Assembly (NCBI GenBank): GCA_050744245.1
Contig: JBOGGX010000271.1
Location: 1 to 40,191 of the forward strand
DNA: 40,191 nucleotides
Direction: 5' to 3'
DNA from: JBOGGX01 sp050744245
GTDB taxonomy: Bacteria; Actinomycetota; Acidimicrobiia; Acidimicrobiales; JBOGGX01
Shown: one piece after another, positions 8,808 to 19,224 of the stretch
How the letters are laid out: every line of letters begins with the position of its first letter
How positions within the stretch are numbered: position 1 is the first letter of the stretch
Position numbers and translations under genes: made by a program
Notes under the pieces: model-generated
Seen by the model: the letters and a program-made list of their open reading frames with translations, nothing else
Database searches by the model: none
What the model was told of the DNA's origin: nothing

Positions 8808-9281
8808 ATGGCCGACGTGAAGCCGATTCCCGACAACTATCCGCAGGTGACGCCGTACCTCATCGTCGACGGCGCCCAGGCGGCCATCGAGTACTACGCC
8901 GACGTCTTCGGCGCCATTGAACGGATGCGCATGGACGAGCCCAGCGGCAGGATCGGACACGCCGAGCTGGAGATCGGCTCCGGCCTGATCATGCTGGCCG
9001 ACGAGTTTCCCGACCTGGGGATCCGCGGGCCGAAGGCGGTCGGCGGGACGCCGGTCACGATCAGCGTGTACATCGATGACGTCGACGGCGTGGTCAAGCG
9101 GGCGGTCGACGCCGGCGCCGAGCTGGTCCGTCCCATCAAGGACGAGTTCTACGGCGACCGCACGGGCGGGTTCGTCGACCCGTTCGGCCACCGCTGGAGC
9201 GTGGCCACCCACGTCGAGGACGTCGCGCCCGAAGAGATGGACCGCCGGGCGGCCGAGGCCGGAGGCGACGGAGGAGCCTGA
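8808..9281 (+). CDS. VOC superfamily protein (PhnB / glyoxalase-bleomycin resistance-like)
   Basis: A 157-residue protein with a typical PhnB-like VOC domain: VTPYLIVDGAQAAIEYYADVFGA at the start, RIGHAELEIGSGLIMLADEFPD in the middle, then ISVYIDDVDGVVKRAVDAGAELVRP and GGFVDPFGHRWSVATHVEDV. Potential metal ligands of VOC enzymes (His in GHAELEIG, Glu) are partly present. Such proteins range from metal-dependent lyases and dioxygenases to binding-only proteins, so the substrate is not assignable. The start ATG has a strong AAAGGAG seven bases upstream. It stands alone, with no gene for about 490 bp downstream. Confidence 0.9.
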   Translation: MADVKPIPDNYPQVTPYLIVDGAQAAIEYYADVFGAIERMRMDEPSGRIGHAELEIGSGLIMLADEFPDLGIRGPKAVGGTPVTISVYIDDVDGVVKRAVDAGAELVRPIKDEFYGDRTGGFVDPFGHRWSVATHVEDVAPEEMDRRAAEAGGDGGA

Positions 9282-9733
9282 CGGCAATCGGACCCCGCGT
9301 GCCTTGAAGGGCGGCCAATCCTGCTCGCGAGGAACGTGGTGATCTCCCAGTGCGACAACGCCGGCTGGCAGCCGATCTGGGACGTGGTCGGCGCCTTCCG
9401 ACCTCAACCAGTCGGCGTCGGCGTGCATGCTGGGTAGATGGTCCAGCCCGCGGCCTGCACCACCGACTCCGGCGTCCAGGAGGCGCTCAGCTTGTGGCTG
9501 ATCACCATGGCGAGGGCCGTGGCCCAGCACGAGTCGCCGGTCGGCTGGATCTGGGGCTCGCGGCTTCCGCGGCCGGGCGCGAACGGCGGGAGGCTCGCCT
9601 TCCGTGAACGACCCCCTCGTGGGCGCGGCGACCGACACCCATGACAGCAGTGTCGGCGATGTTCGAGGCGATCGAGTCGGTCGACGGCTCAACCTGGTGA
9701 TCTTCCACCGCTGAGCTCACCGCCGCCGGGGGG
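9282..9733. other. Intergenic stretch, no supportable gene
   Basis: About 450 bp between the VOC gene and the SARP-type repeat. Short open frames exist on both strands but none has a recognisable motif, a ribosome-binding site and sensible length together. A short plus-strand reading (from ~9349) and another from 9438 could be fragments of decayed genes. No hairpin longer than the usual GC background was noted. Confidence 0.5.
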
Positions 9734-9753
9734 CTGCAATCGCCCTGCAATCG
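9734..9753 (+). promoter_or_regulatory. Direct repeat CTGCAATCG with 11-bp period (SARP-type operator)
   Basis: CTGCAATCG occurs at 9734-9742 and again at 9745-9753, identical and 11 bp apart, that is one helical turn. Family knowledge: SARP regulators bind heptameric direct repeats with 11-bp spacing that end about 8 bp upstream of the -10 element. Here GACAGT (9762-9767) would be the weak -10, and transcription would begin at about the ATG 9774. The gene just downstream encodes a SARP-type DNA-binding domain, so autoregulation is the natural inference. Confidence 0.55.
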
Positions 9754-9773
9754 TCGGGCGCGACAGTCAGACG

Positions 9774-12700
9774 ATGGGTGCGGGCAAGGGGACGCGGGGT
9801 GCCCGTCGGCGAAGGCTGCCGGCAGTGGGCGCGGGCGGCGCACCGATTGCAACCTGGACGGTCCTGGTCGTCGATGGGGCAGACGACCGTCTCGTTCGGG
9901 CCGCCCTCGATGATCACATCGCCCGTGGGGTCACGTCGGCCGGCGCCGGGCTGGTGGCCGGCTTCACCAGTGCCGACGCCGCCATAGGGGCCGCGGTCGC
10001 CGTCCACCGGGCGGTCGAGCGACACGATGGGACGGCCGACCCGCCGTCGCCGACCCGGACCGGGATCAGCGGGCCGACGCCGTTCTCGACCATGGCGAGC
10101 TCCGCGGCCGCGCCGTGGCGGAGGCGACCGGTTTGTGCGCGGCGGCCCGGCCGGGCGAGATCCTCTGCTCGGCGGCCGTGCGCACCCTGGCGGCCGACCC
10201 GGGCGACGACCGGTTCGGCGAGGCCAGACCGGTCCGGGTTGCCGGCTCGACCGATCCGATCCTGTCGTGCGTGATCGACTGGACGCCGGGCCCGGGCGAG
10301 CCGACCGACGAAGCGCTCGGCTTCCATGTGCTCGGGCCGATCGAGGTGGTCGACGCGGGCGGGCCGGTCACCGTCGGCGGCCCCAAGGAGCGGATGGTGC
10401 TGGCCCACCTCCTGGCCAGGTCAACACCACGGTGTCGATGGATGCGCTGGTCGAAGGGGTGTGGGCCGGTGACCCGCCCCGGAGCGCCGATCGAACGATG
10501 CGCTCCTATGTCGCCCGCCTGCGCAAGGCGTTGGCGCCCGACCGTCTGCGGGGAACCGATCACGCGGTGCTGCTGACCGAGGGGCGCGGTTACCGGCTCC
10601 AGCTGCGTCCCAACCAGTTCGACGCCCTGCGGTTCGAGGACCTGGCCCGCCGGGGCCCCGACGAGCTCCGGTCGGGCGACGCGGTCGCGCCCGGCACCCT
10701 GCGCGAGGCGCTGGGGCTGTGGGCGGGCGACGCGTACGCCGAGTTTGCCGACGTCGACGCGATCGCCGCCGAGGCCCGCCGGCTCGACGAGATGCGGCTG
10801 GTGGCGCTCGAGGACCGGGTCGACGCCGACCTGGGCGGCGGCGCGGGTGCAGAGTTGGTGGCCGAGATCGAAGGTCTGGTGGGCGACCATCCCTTCAGGG
10901 AACGACTCTGGGGTCAGCTCATGCTCAGCCTGTACCGATCGGGTCGCCAGCGCGGCGCATTGGCCGCGTACCAACGGGCCCGGTCGGTGCTGGACGACGA
11001 GCTCGGCATCGAGCCCGGGCCCGAGCTGCGGCGCCTCGAGGCGACCGTCCTCGCCCAGGATCCGTCATTGGACGTTCTGCGCGCCGCGCCCGAGGACGGG
11101 CCCGGCGGCCTGCCGGTCGCGTTGGAGGCGCTCGGCCCGGCCTTCGTCGGCCGGGACGCCGAACTGGAATGGCTGCGCTCGGGCTGGGCCGACGCAGTTG
11201 CCGGCCGGGGCCGGTTCCTGTCACTGCTCGGGCCGGAGGGCATGGGCAAGACCCGCCTGGTCGCCGAGCTCGCCCGCCTGGTCGACGCCGAGGGCGGGGT
11301 CGTGCTGTACGGGAGGTGCGACCACGCCCACCGCGGCGCCCGGGCCCTACTGGATCAGGCGTTGCGCAGCGCGGGGACATCGTTGGCCCGCCTCGACAAC
11401 GGCGGCCCGGTCGATGATCTCGCCGCGGCCGTGGCCCGCTTCCTACCCGACTGGTCGCAGGGGCGGCCGGTGCTGGTCGTGCTCGACGACCTCCACCTGG
11501 CCGACGGCGAGACGCTCGAGGTGGTCGCCGCCCTCGCCGGATGGTGCGCGGCGGAGTCGATGCTGGTCGTCGGGGCCTTCCGGTCCGACGCGGCGGCACC
11601 GGCCGGACTGCTCCCGGCGACGCGAGAGGCATCGGCCCAGCTCGTGCTCCAAGGGCTGGGCGGGACCGCGGTCGGGCAGATCTGCGAGCTGTACGGCGAC
11701 GGCGAATGGTCCGCCGACGATGTGACGGGGCTCAAGCGCCTCACCGAGGGCATCCCCCTGCGGATTCACGAGCAGGCGAGCGAATGGGCTCGTCAGAAGG
11801 CCGCCCACCGGGCGGAAGATGCCGCCGACCGGCTGTCGGGCGCCCGGGTGCGGGTGGCCGCCCCGCGAGCCGAGATCGCCGACAGTGTCGAGGGGATCGG
11901 CCGGCTGCTCGAACAGCGTCGTGCCCAGCTGTCGGGCCGGGAGGAGGCGCGGGCCCGGCCGGACGTGGAGCCCTGTCCGTACAAGGGCCTGGCCGCGGTT
12001 CGAGGCGGCCGATGCCGCCACCTTCTTCGGGCGGGAACGGCTGGTGGCCGAGCTCGTCGCCCGTCTGCCCGGCGCCGCGCTGCTGACCGTGTTCGGGCCG
12101 TCGGGGAGCGGGAAGTCATCGCTGGTGCGGGCGGGAGTGTTGCCCGCGCTGGCCGCCGGCATCCTGCCGGGGACCGATCGATGGCGAACGGTGACCATTT
12201 GCCCCGGCGCCCATCCGGTCCGAGAGCTCGCCCGGCAGCTGCGCGCGGCGGAGCACGGACGGGCGGCCGACCGGCTCCTGGTGTTCATCGATCAGTTCGA
12301 GGAGACGGTCACCCTGTGCCGCGAGGAAGCCGAGCGCGACGAGTTCATGGCCCGACTCGTCGAGCTGGTCGACAACGGCGGCACGGTCGTGGTGATCGCG
12401 ATCCGCGCCGACCATCTCGGCCGTTTCGCCCGCTACCCCGCGTTGGCGGAGCTGCTGACGAACGACGACGTGCTCGTCGGGCTGATGCGTGACACCGAGC
12501 TCCGGCGGGTGATCGAGCTCCCGGCCCAGCGGGCGGGGCTCGAGCTCGAGCCCGGCTTGGTCGAGGTCATCGTCGCCGATGTGGCCGGCCGCGTTGGTGC
12601 GCTCCCGCTGTTGTCGACGGCGCTGGCCGAGACCTGGGAACGCCGGCAGTCGCGGACGCTGACCTTGGCCGGCCATCGCGCCGCCGGTGGGGTGAACGGC

Positions 12701-15457
12701 GCCCTGGCCCGGATGGCCGACGACGCCTACGAGGCGCTGGCGCTGGGTCCCCGGGCCGCCGCCCGCCGGGTCCTGGTGCGGCTGTGCGATGCGGGCGACG
12801 GCGACGCCCTCGACCTCAGGCGCCGCCTCCCCATCGGCGAGGCAGCTCCTCAACACGACGCCGAGGCCCGGGCGGCGTTGGGCACCCTGGTCGACCGGCG
12901 CCTGCTGACCGTCGACCGCGACCCGGTCGAGGTCGCCCACGAGGCGCGGCTGCGGGAGTGGCCCCGCCTGCGGGCCTGGCTCGACGAGGACGTGCAGGGT
13001 CGACGGCTGCACCGTCGACTCGGTGATGCGGCGCGGTCATGGGCGGCGTCGGGCCATGACCGTCCGAGCTGTACCGAGGGACCCGCCTCGACGGCGCCGT
13101 CGACTGGGCCGCGGGCCACGACGCCGACCTGAACGACGGCGAGCGGGCGTTCCTCGCGCCAGCCGGGCCGAGGCCGAGCGGGAGGTCGAAGACAGCCGCC
13201 GGCGCATGGCCGACAAGGCCAGGACCAACCGGCGGCTCCGGGTGCTTTGGTCGGCGTCGGGATCCTGCTCGTGATCGCCATGGCGGCGGGACTGCTCTTC
13301 CTGCGCCAGCGGGACCGGGCCGACCAGGCGACCAGGACCGAGCAGGCCCGGCGCCTGGCCAGCGATTCGGTGCTTGCCCTGGAGGAGGACCCCGAGCGCG
13401 GCATCCTGCTCGCCCTCGAGGCGGTCGACGTGTCGCGCTCGGCCGGAGAACCCGCACTGCCGAAGGCGCTCGGCGCGCTCCAGCAGGCCGTGCAGACCTC
13501 ACGGCTGGTCTTCCGCCGCGCCGAAGGAACCCTCTTTGTCGACGCCAGTCCTGACGGATCCGTCGTGGCGTCCGGCTCCTTCGAGCCGGCGGCGGCGATC
13601 GTGTGGGATGCCGTCACCGGTGAGCAGCTGAGGACGCTGACCGACCCCGCTCAAGTCGAAGTCTTTGACGTCGGCTTCAGCCCCGATGGCCGGCTGCTCG
13701 CCGTGGCCTACGCGACCTCCTCCGATGTCACCGGACCCCAGCCGGTGATCACCCTGTGGGATCCGGCTATCGGCGAGCCGGTGTCGCGTCTGGTCGGCCG
13801 GAGCGGGCGTTACGCCTCTCCGACGTTCAGCCCGGACGGCCGTCTCCTCGCGTCGATCAACGACCACGGCCGGCTGATGGTCTGGGACACGGCTTCGGCG
13901 ACCGAGCAGTTGTCGTTCGAGGCGCCCGCCGGTTTCCAGGCGGAGTTCGCGGCTGACGGTCGGTCGTTGTTGGTCACCGAGCCCGAGGCCGAGCGGGTCG
14001 GGTTCTACTCGGCGGTCGACGGCCGGGAGCTGGACTCGCTTTCCACACCGGGCTTCGCCCCCGAGACCATCGCGCTGGACCCCACCGGAGGCCGCGTCGC
14101 CCTCGGGTCCCAGCGCTCCTCGGCCGCCCAGGCATGGGACCTCGAAACGCAGCAGCTGATCCGGTCGATACCCCTGGGCGACGTGGGGCCGCTGGATTGG
14201 AGCGCAAAACGGCGAGCACTTGGCCATCGCCGGAGCCAACAAGTCGGCCATCCACATCGTCGACCCAGCGTCGGGCGACGACATGACGCTGCCCGGACAC
14301 GAGAGCGGCTCATGGGACGTCTCCTATGTCGGCGACGGCGACCGGCTGGCCAGCGCCGGACACAGCGGCGAGCTCAGTGTCTGGGTCGTCACCGCCGATG
14401 GACCACCGGAGCTCGGGGCCCTGCGCGTGCAGCCCGGCGACGTGTGGGGGATGAGCTTCTCACCCGACGGTGGCGAGCTGACGGTGAGCACGTCAGGCTC
14501 GGGCGTCGAGGTGCTGGCGACCGCGACCGGGGAGCGGCTCGCCTCGCTCGCCGGCCAGCTCATCGGCCTACCGGGCGGCACACCACCGACCAGCGCCGAC
14601 GGGCGGTTGGTGGCGTCTTTGACCGCCAGCGACGGGCGGGCAGCCGTCCGGGAGCTGCCCTCGCTGACCACGATCATGTCGTTGCCGCCGTGTACCGCCC
14701 CGGTGGCGTTCAGCGCCGATGGGGCGGCGCTGTTGCTCGATGGGAGCGTGTGCGCGGCGGGCGAGTTTGCGCTCTTCGAGCCCGGGCCGGAGGCCGACCT
14801 GCGGAGCCGGGTGATCGAGGTCCCCTCGGGCCGGGAGATCCTCGATCTCGGTGTCCGCCGGGTCACGTCGGCCGCCTTCGTTCCGGGCGGCCGGTTCGCC
14901 GCCGGGCGCTACCTGGCGGTCAGCTTCGACTTCGAGTCGATCGAGATCTACGACATGGTGACCCGCGACCGGGTCGCCCGTCACGGGTTTGGCGACCAGT
15001 TGTCGTTCGGACCCTCGACGGACCCGCAGGGCCGATGGCTGACGGGATCGACCACCGACGGCCGGGTGTGGGTGATCGACCTGGCCGCACTCGTGGACGG
15101 GGCCACCTGGGACGACGCGCTCATCCTGAACCAGGCCGCCCACACCACCAACCTCCCCGGTCCGCGACTCAACGCCGACGGGATACTGGCCACACGGGGA
15201 TTCGGTGACGGTTTCGTGCGGCTATGGGAAGTCGCGACCGGCGACATGATCGTCGAGCTGCGAGCCGACCCGACCGAGGGCTTCACCGTCACGTTCAGCC
15301 CGGATGGGAACCACCTGTATTACGCCGATACCGGTGACGTCATCCGTCGCTACCCGCTCGACACCGACGAGCTGGTCGAGCTGGCCGAGAGCCGGCTGAC
15401 GCGCGGTTTCACCGCCGACGAGTGCCGGCGCTACCTCGACGCGCCGAATGCCCATGA
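9774..15457 (+). pseudogene. Giant SARP-type regulator: cyclase-like, BTAD, two NTPase modules, TM helix and WD40 repeats; about 8 indels
   Basis: Read through all frame changes this is one protein of ~1,890 residues. Order: (1) degenerate class III cyclase-like domain (TWTVLVVDGADD ... EATGLCAAARPGEILCSAAV); (2) winged-helix of OmpR/SARP type (LGPIEVVDAGG ... MRSYVARLRKAL); (3) BTAD domain (YRSGRQRGALAAYQRAR ... ELGIEPGPELRRLE); (4) AAA module, Walker A GPEGMGKTR, Walker B VLVVLDDLHLAD; (5) nSTAND1 module from PYKGLAA, FFGRERL, GPSGSGKSSLVRAG, VFIDQFEE; (6) TM helix VGVGILLVIAMAAGLLFL at ~13250-13300; (7) WD40-type repeats to the end (SPDGRLLA, IVWDAVTGEQL). Frame changes are near 10072, 10420, 11998, 13062, 13160, 13246, 14207 and probably 15446, mostly one missing G/C. 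The last shift would give the ending APECP then TGA at 15455. No nonsense codon is seen within the segments. The start could also be GTG 9825. The family is a membrane-anchored transcription factor; the signal is unknown. Confidence 0.85.
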
Positions 15458-15468
15458 CCCAACCTGCT

Positions 15469-16338
15469 TCAGCGGCCGTTGGTGTACCCGTAGAAGCCGC
15501 GGCCCGTCTTCCGGCCGAGCAGGCCGGCCTCGACCATCCGGGCCAGCAGCGGCGGCGGGGCGTACAGGGGCTCCTTGAACTCCTCGAACAGCGACTCGGC
15601 CACGGCCATCGTCGTGTCGAGCCCGATGAGATCGGCCAGGGCCAGGGGTCCCATGGGGTGGTTGCAGCCGAGCACCATGCCCTCGTCGATGTGCTCCTTG
15701 GTGGCGAAACCCGACTCGACCATGCGGATGGCCGACAGCAGGTACGGGATCAGCAGCGAGTTGACCACGAACCCGGCCCGGTCCTGGGAGTGGATGACGG
15801 ACTTGCCCAGCCGCTCGGAGGCGAAGCGCTCGGCCCGCCGCAGGGTGTCCTCGCCGGTGAGGAGCGACTCGACCAGCTCGACCAGCTTGAGCACGGGCAC
15901 CGGGTTGAAGAAGTGGATGCCGACCACCTGCGCCGGCCGGGTGGTGGCCATCCCCAGCTTCATGATCGGGATCGAGGAGGTGTTGCTGGCCAGGATGGCC
16001 TCAGGGTCGTCGACCACCTTGTCGAGCCGGCCGAAGACCGAGGTCTTCTCCTCCTCGTTCTCGATCACCGCCTCGATGACGATCTGGCGGTCGGCCAGGT
16101 CGCCGAAATCGGTGCTGAACCGCATGGCCTCGACAACGCGGTCTCGCTCGTCCTCGGTGAGCTTGCCTGAGCGCAGGCCCCGGGCGAGCGACTTGTCGAC
16201 CCGTCCCCGACCGGCCGCGACCGCCTCGTCGTCCACCTCGACCACCATCACGTCGCACCCGGCCCGGGCCGCCACCTCGCCGATCCCCGAACCCATGAGG
16301 CCGCAGCCGACCACGCCCACCCGATCGATGTCGTTCAC
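15469..16338 (-). CDS. 3-hydroxyacyl-CoA (3-hydroxybutyryl-CoA) dehydrogenase
   Basis: A 289-residue NAD(P)-dependent dehydrogenase acting in fatty-acid or butyrate/PHB metabolism. The N-terminal Rossmann motif is VGVVGCGLMGSGIGEVAARAG, followed by an acidic residue at the end of the second strand (VVEVDDEAV). The signature IHFFNPVPVLKLVELV carries the catalytic His, and Asn in GFVVNSLLIPYLLSAI and Glu in NEEEK-type helix complete the active-site set. The C-terminal domain has NHPMGPLALADLIGLDT and KTGRGFYGY. GTG 16338 gives a normal N-terminus; GTG 16380 is an alternative 14 codons upstream. The stop converges with the frameshifted WD40 gene only 12 bp away, so the two 3' ends almost touch. 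It lies next to ftsK on the same strand, but with no functional link. Confidence 0.9.
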   Translation of the reverse strand: MNDIDRVGVVGCGLMGSGIGEVAARAGCDVMVVEVDDEAVAAGRGRVDKSLARGLRSGKLTEDERDRVVEAMRFSTDFGDLADRQIVIEAVIENEEEKTSVFGRLDKVVDDPEAILASNTSSIPIMKLGMATTRPAQVVGIHFFNPVPVLKLVELVESLLTGEDTLRRAERFASERLGKSVIHSQDRAGFVVNSLLIPYLLSAIRMVESGFATKEHIDEGMVLGCNHPMGPLALADLIGLDTTMAVAESLFEEFKEPLYAPPPLLARMVEAGLLGRKTGRGFYGYTNGR

Positions 16339-16394
16339 GCCGATCAGCGTGGCACACCGCCGCTCGGGCGCCGAAACCACCCGGCAGTAACATG

Positions 16395-16411
16395 TTGGGG
16401 CTGCGCCCCAA
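16395..16411 (-). terminator. 7-bp hairpin downstream of ftsK
   Basis: TTGGGGC-TGC-GCCCCAA forms a perfect stem. It lies between the ftsK stop (16478) and the dehydrogenase start (16338), on the path of transcription from ftsK. On the minus strand it is followed by CATG and no U-tract, so any terminator function is tentative. Confidence 0.35.
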
Positions 16412-16477
16412 GCCCATCCGTCGCCCGGCTCGCTGGCGCTCGCGCGGTCGACCTGCCCGTCGCCCTGCGGGCGCCGG

Positions 16478-18868
16478 TCAGCTGCGGAAGGCGGCCGACT
16501 CGAGCTCGTCCGGCGTCATGAGCACGGCCCTCGCCTTCGATCCCTCCGACGGCCCGACCACGCCGCGCTGTTCGAGGAGGTCCATCAGCCGCCCGGCCCG
16601 GGCGAACCCGACCCGCAGCTTGCGCTGGAGCATCGAGGTGGAGCCCAGCTGGGACCGCACGACGAGCTCCATGGCCTGCACCAGCAGGTCGTCGTCATCG
16701 TCGTCGCCCGACCGGCCCAACCCCCCCGGCCCGTCGTCGACCCCCTGGATGTGATCGTCGTACACCACGTCGGGCGACTGGCGGCGCCAGGCCCCGACCA
16801 CCTTGCGCACCTCGTCCTCGTCGACCCACGCCCCCTGGATGCGGCGGGGGATCGACGACGCCGGTCCGAGCAGGAGCATGTCGCCGCTCCCGATGAGCCG
16901 CTCGGCGCCCATCTGGTCGAGGATCACCCGGCTGTCGGTGGCGCTCGACACGGCGAAGGCGAGCCGGGCCGGGATGTTGGCCTTGATGACGCCGGTGATC
17001 ACGTTGACCGACGGCCGCTGGGTGGCGATGACCAGGTGGATGCCGACGGCCCTCGCCATCTGGGCGATCCGGCAGATCGAGTCCTCGACGTCGCGGGCGG
17101 CCACCATCATGAGGTCGCTGAGCTCGTCGATCACGACCAGGACGAGCGGCAGGCGGGTGTACGCCGGTTCGTCCGACCGGTCGCGCTTGAGGTCGCCGCG
17201 GTCGAACGCGGCGTTGAAGCCGGCGATGTCGCGCACGCCGATCTCGGCCAGCAGGTCGTAGCGGCGTTCCATCTCCTTGACCGCCCAGGCCAGGGCGTTG
17301 GCCGCCTTCTTCGGGTTGGTGACCACCTGGGTGAGCAGGTGCGGCAGCCGCTCGTACTGCCCCATCTCGACCCGCTTCGGGTCGACCAGGATGAGCCGGA
17401 CCTGATCGGGCGTCGAGCGCATCAGGATCGACGAGATCAGGGCGTTGAGGCAGCTGGACTTGCCCGCCCCGGTCGCCCCGGCGATCAGGATGTGCGGCAT
17501 CGTCGCCAGGTTCACCATCACCGACGTGCCGTTGATGTCGCGGCCGACGGCCACCTCGAGCGGCTGTACCGCGTGCCTGGCCTCGGCCGAGCGCAGGATG
17601 TCGCCCAGCCGCACCATCTGCCGCCTCACGTTGGGCACCTCGACGCCGATCGCCTGCCGGCCGGGGATGGGAGCGAGGATGCGGACATCGGGTGAGGCCA
17701 TGGCGTAGGCGATGTCGCGGTGGAGGCTGGTGACGCTGGCCACCTTGACCCCTGGGGCGAGCTCGAGCTCGAACCGGGTGACCGACGGGCCGACCACCAT
17801 CCCGACGAGGCGGGTCTCGACACCGTGTTCGGCCAGGGCGTGCTCGAGGGTTCGGCCCTGCGCCTCGACCAGGCGGCGATCGACCTCCTGGGTGCCGCTG
17901 CGGTGCAGCAGCGAGAGGGGCGGGAGCCTCCACGGCGACGCCTTGGCCGCCGGACCGAGATCGATCGCGAGCTGCTCGCCGTCGACCGGTTCGGCGTCGG
18001 GCGCGGCCACGTGCACCTGCGGGGCCCCGGATCGGCGCGGCCGGGCCGAGTCGGCGTCGGCGTCGGGCCGGTCGACGTCCTGGTCGTACAGGGCGGCGTC
18101 GCCGGCGGCCGCGGCGGGACCGCCGTCGGTCACCGAGAACAGCCGCTTCACGAATCGCGAGATCGGACCCCGCAGCGCGCCGAGCCGCCGCATCGCCGTG
18201 CTGCCGGACGTGCCCGTGAGGATGACCAGGCCCAGCAGCCCCACCGCCACCAGCAGCGGCGCCGCGCCCCACGGGGTGAAGGCGGTGGTGAGGGGCGAGC
18301 CGACGACGAAGCCGAGGACGCCTCCGGCGTCGGCCAGCGCGTCGATGCCTTCGCTCCACGCCGGCGCGCCACCGACTACGTGGAGCAGCCCGGCGACGGC
18401 GACCGCGACCAGGACCGAGCCCACCGCCAGCCGGGGCCCGCGCGCGGCCAGCAGTTCGTCCGGCTCGTTGTCGTCCTCGCTCGCCGGGGTGGCCTTGGCC
18501 TTGCGCCCGCCGCTGAGCAGGAACACGCCGGCGGCGACGAGCGCCGGCGGCACCAGGAACCGGAGCAGGCCGACCAGCGCCCCGAGCCCGCTGGCCAGGT
18601 AGCGACCGGCGTCGCCGGTCAGATCGAGGTAGACGGCCAGCCCGGCCACCAGCCCCACGGCGACGAGGCCGATGCCCCAGGCGTCGTGGTGGTGGCCGTG
18701 GAGCGCGGTGGCCGCGTGGCGGCCGATCCGGCTGGGACGGCGCTGGGCCGCCGTCACCTTCGACGTCGAGCGGGAACGCGACCGGCCCTTCGAAGCGGCG
18801 TGCGCGGCTCGGCTCCGCGAGCGCGTCGCGGCCCGACCTGAACGAGACTTCGTAGCCACAGTGGCCAC
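16478..18868 (-). CDS. ftsK: DNA translocase FtsK/SpoIIIE
   Basis: A septal DNA pump that clears chromosomes at division. About 796 residues from GTG 18868 (GTG 18859 is equally possible); the longer open frame runs into the hairpin repeat and is not expected to be translated. Order: a very basic Arg/Ser-rich N-terminus; about four TM helices (for example WGIGLVAVGLVAGLAVYLDL, FLVPPALVAAGVFLL, LLVAVGLLGLVILTG); an acidic linker; the alpha domain (VVGPSVTRFELELAPGVKVA); the RecA-like motor with Walker A GATGAGKSSCLN, Walker B LVLVVIDELSDLM and IATQRPSVNVITG; and the gamma domain (STSMLQRKLRVGFARAGRLMDLLEQ), which recognises KOPS-type sites. The linker is short for the family. The frame is clean over 2.4 kb. 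In many Actinobacteria ftsK sits between rnj and rimO; here other genes have been inserted on both sides. Confidence 0.95.
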   Translation of the reverse strand: MATVATKSRSGRAATRSRSRAAHAASKGRSRSRSTSKVTAAQRRPSRIGRHAATALHGHHHDAWGIGLVAVGLVAGLAVYLDLTGDAGRYLASGLGALVGLLRFLVPPALVAAGVFLLSGGRKAKATPASEDDNEPDELLAARGPRLAVGSVLVAVAVAGLLHVVGGAPAWSEGIDALADAGGVLGFVVGSPLTTAFTPWGAAPLLVAVGLLGLVILTGTSGSTAMRRLGALRGPISRFVKRLFSVTDGGPAAAAGDAALYDQDVDRPDADADSARPRRSGAPQVHVAAPDAEPVDGEQLAIDLGPAAKASPWRLPPLSLLHRSGTQEVDRRLVEAQGRTLEHALAEHGVETRLVGMVVGPSVTRFELELAPGVKVASVTSLHRDIAYAMASPDVRILAPIPGRQAIGVEVPNVRRQMVRLGDILRSAEARHAVQPLEVAVGRDINGTSVMVNLATMPHILIAGATGAGKSSCLNALISSILMRSTPDQVRLILVDPKRVEMGQYERLPHLLTQVVTNPKKAANALAWAVKEMERRYDLLAEIGVRDIAGFNAAFDRGDLKRDRSDEPAYTRLPLVLVVIDELSDLMMVAARDVEDSICRIAQMARAVGIHLVIATQRPSVNVITGVIKANIPARLAFAVSSATDSRVILDQMGAERLIGSGDMLLLGPASSIPRRIQGAWVDEDEVRKVVGAWRRQSPDVVYDDHIQGVDDGPGGLGRSGDDDDDDLLVQAMELVVRSQLGSTSMLQRKLRVGFARAGRLMDLLEQRGVVGPSEGSKARAVLMTPDELESAAFRS

Positions 18869-18920
18869 AACCGTAACACCAGCCCCACCAGGAACGAAGC
18901 TGCGGGGGCCGCCACCGGCG

Positions 18921-18990
18921 GTCACACCGTTCTTCGGGTGGTTATCGCGCCTCTGGGCGCGATAACCACCCAACATTCGTGGCGGTCAGG
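18921..18990 (-). repeat. Dispersed hairpin repeat, copy R1
   Basis: A perfect 16-bp inverted repeat, GGGTGGTTATCGCGCC (18936-18951) and its complement (18956-18971), with loop TCTG. On the minus strand it is preceded by CGAATGTTGGGTGG (complement of 18966-18979), the flank shared with copies R2, R3 and R4. It sits about 70 bp upstream of the ftsK start and just past the stop (18986) of the fragment on the same strand, so it could end transcription ahead of ftsK or act in the ftsK leader. Confidence 0.8.
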
Positions 18991-19224
18991 CCAGCCGGGT
19001 GAGGTCGCCGCTGCGCTCGTCGATCCGCGGCAACGCCTTGCGGGAAAGGAGTCCTTGGTCTGGTCCTTGCCGTCCCGCGACGAATCGAACGCATGGGTGA
19101 ACTGGCGCTTGGGCCAGACGTGCCCACCCGGCAGCGGTGCGAACCCGGTGGACGAGGGCTTCGGATCGGGGTTGCCACAGAAGTCGCGCATCGGGTGATG
19201 GTCGGGGACGCGCCGGGCGGCCAC
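18986..19224 (-). pseudogene. Remnant of an unidentified gene, C-terminal part
   Basis: The minus strand reads HHPMRDFCGNPDPKPSSTG, then GGHVWPKRQFTHAFDSSRDG, then after a one-base shift near 19045 continues RKALPRIDERSGDLTRLA and a TGA at 18986-18988. The composition and the sensible ending suggest a real coding tail. I do not recognise the family. Its 5' part is missing or overlaps the divergent nitrilase start at 19264. The uninterrupted open frame without the shift would run into repeat R1 and is less credible. Confidence 0.35.

Noticed and set aside
9774..15457. Programmed frameshifting as an explanation for the SARP/WD40 gene
   Set aside because: Eight changes of both signs at sites without slippery heptamers or downstream structures; error or decay fits better.
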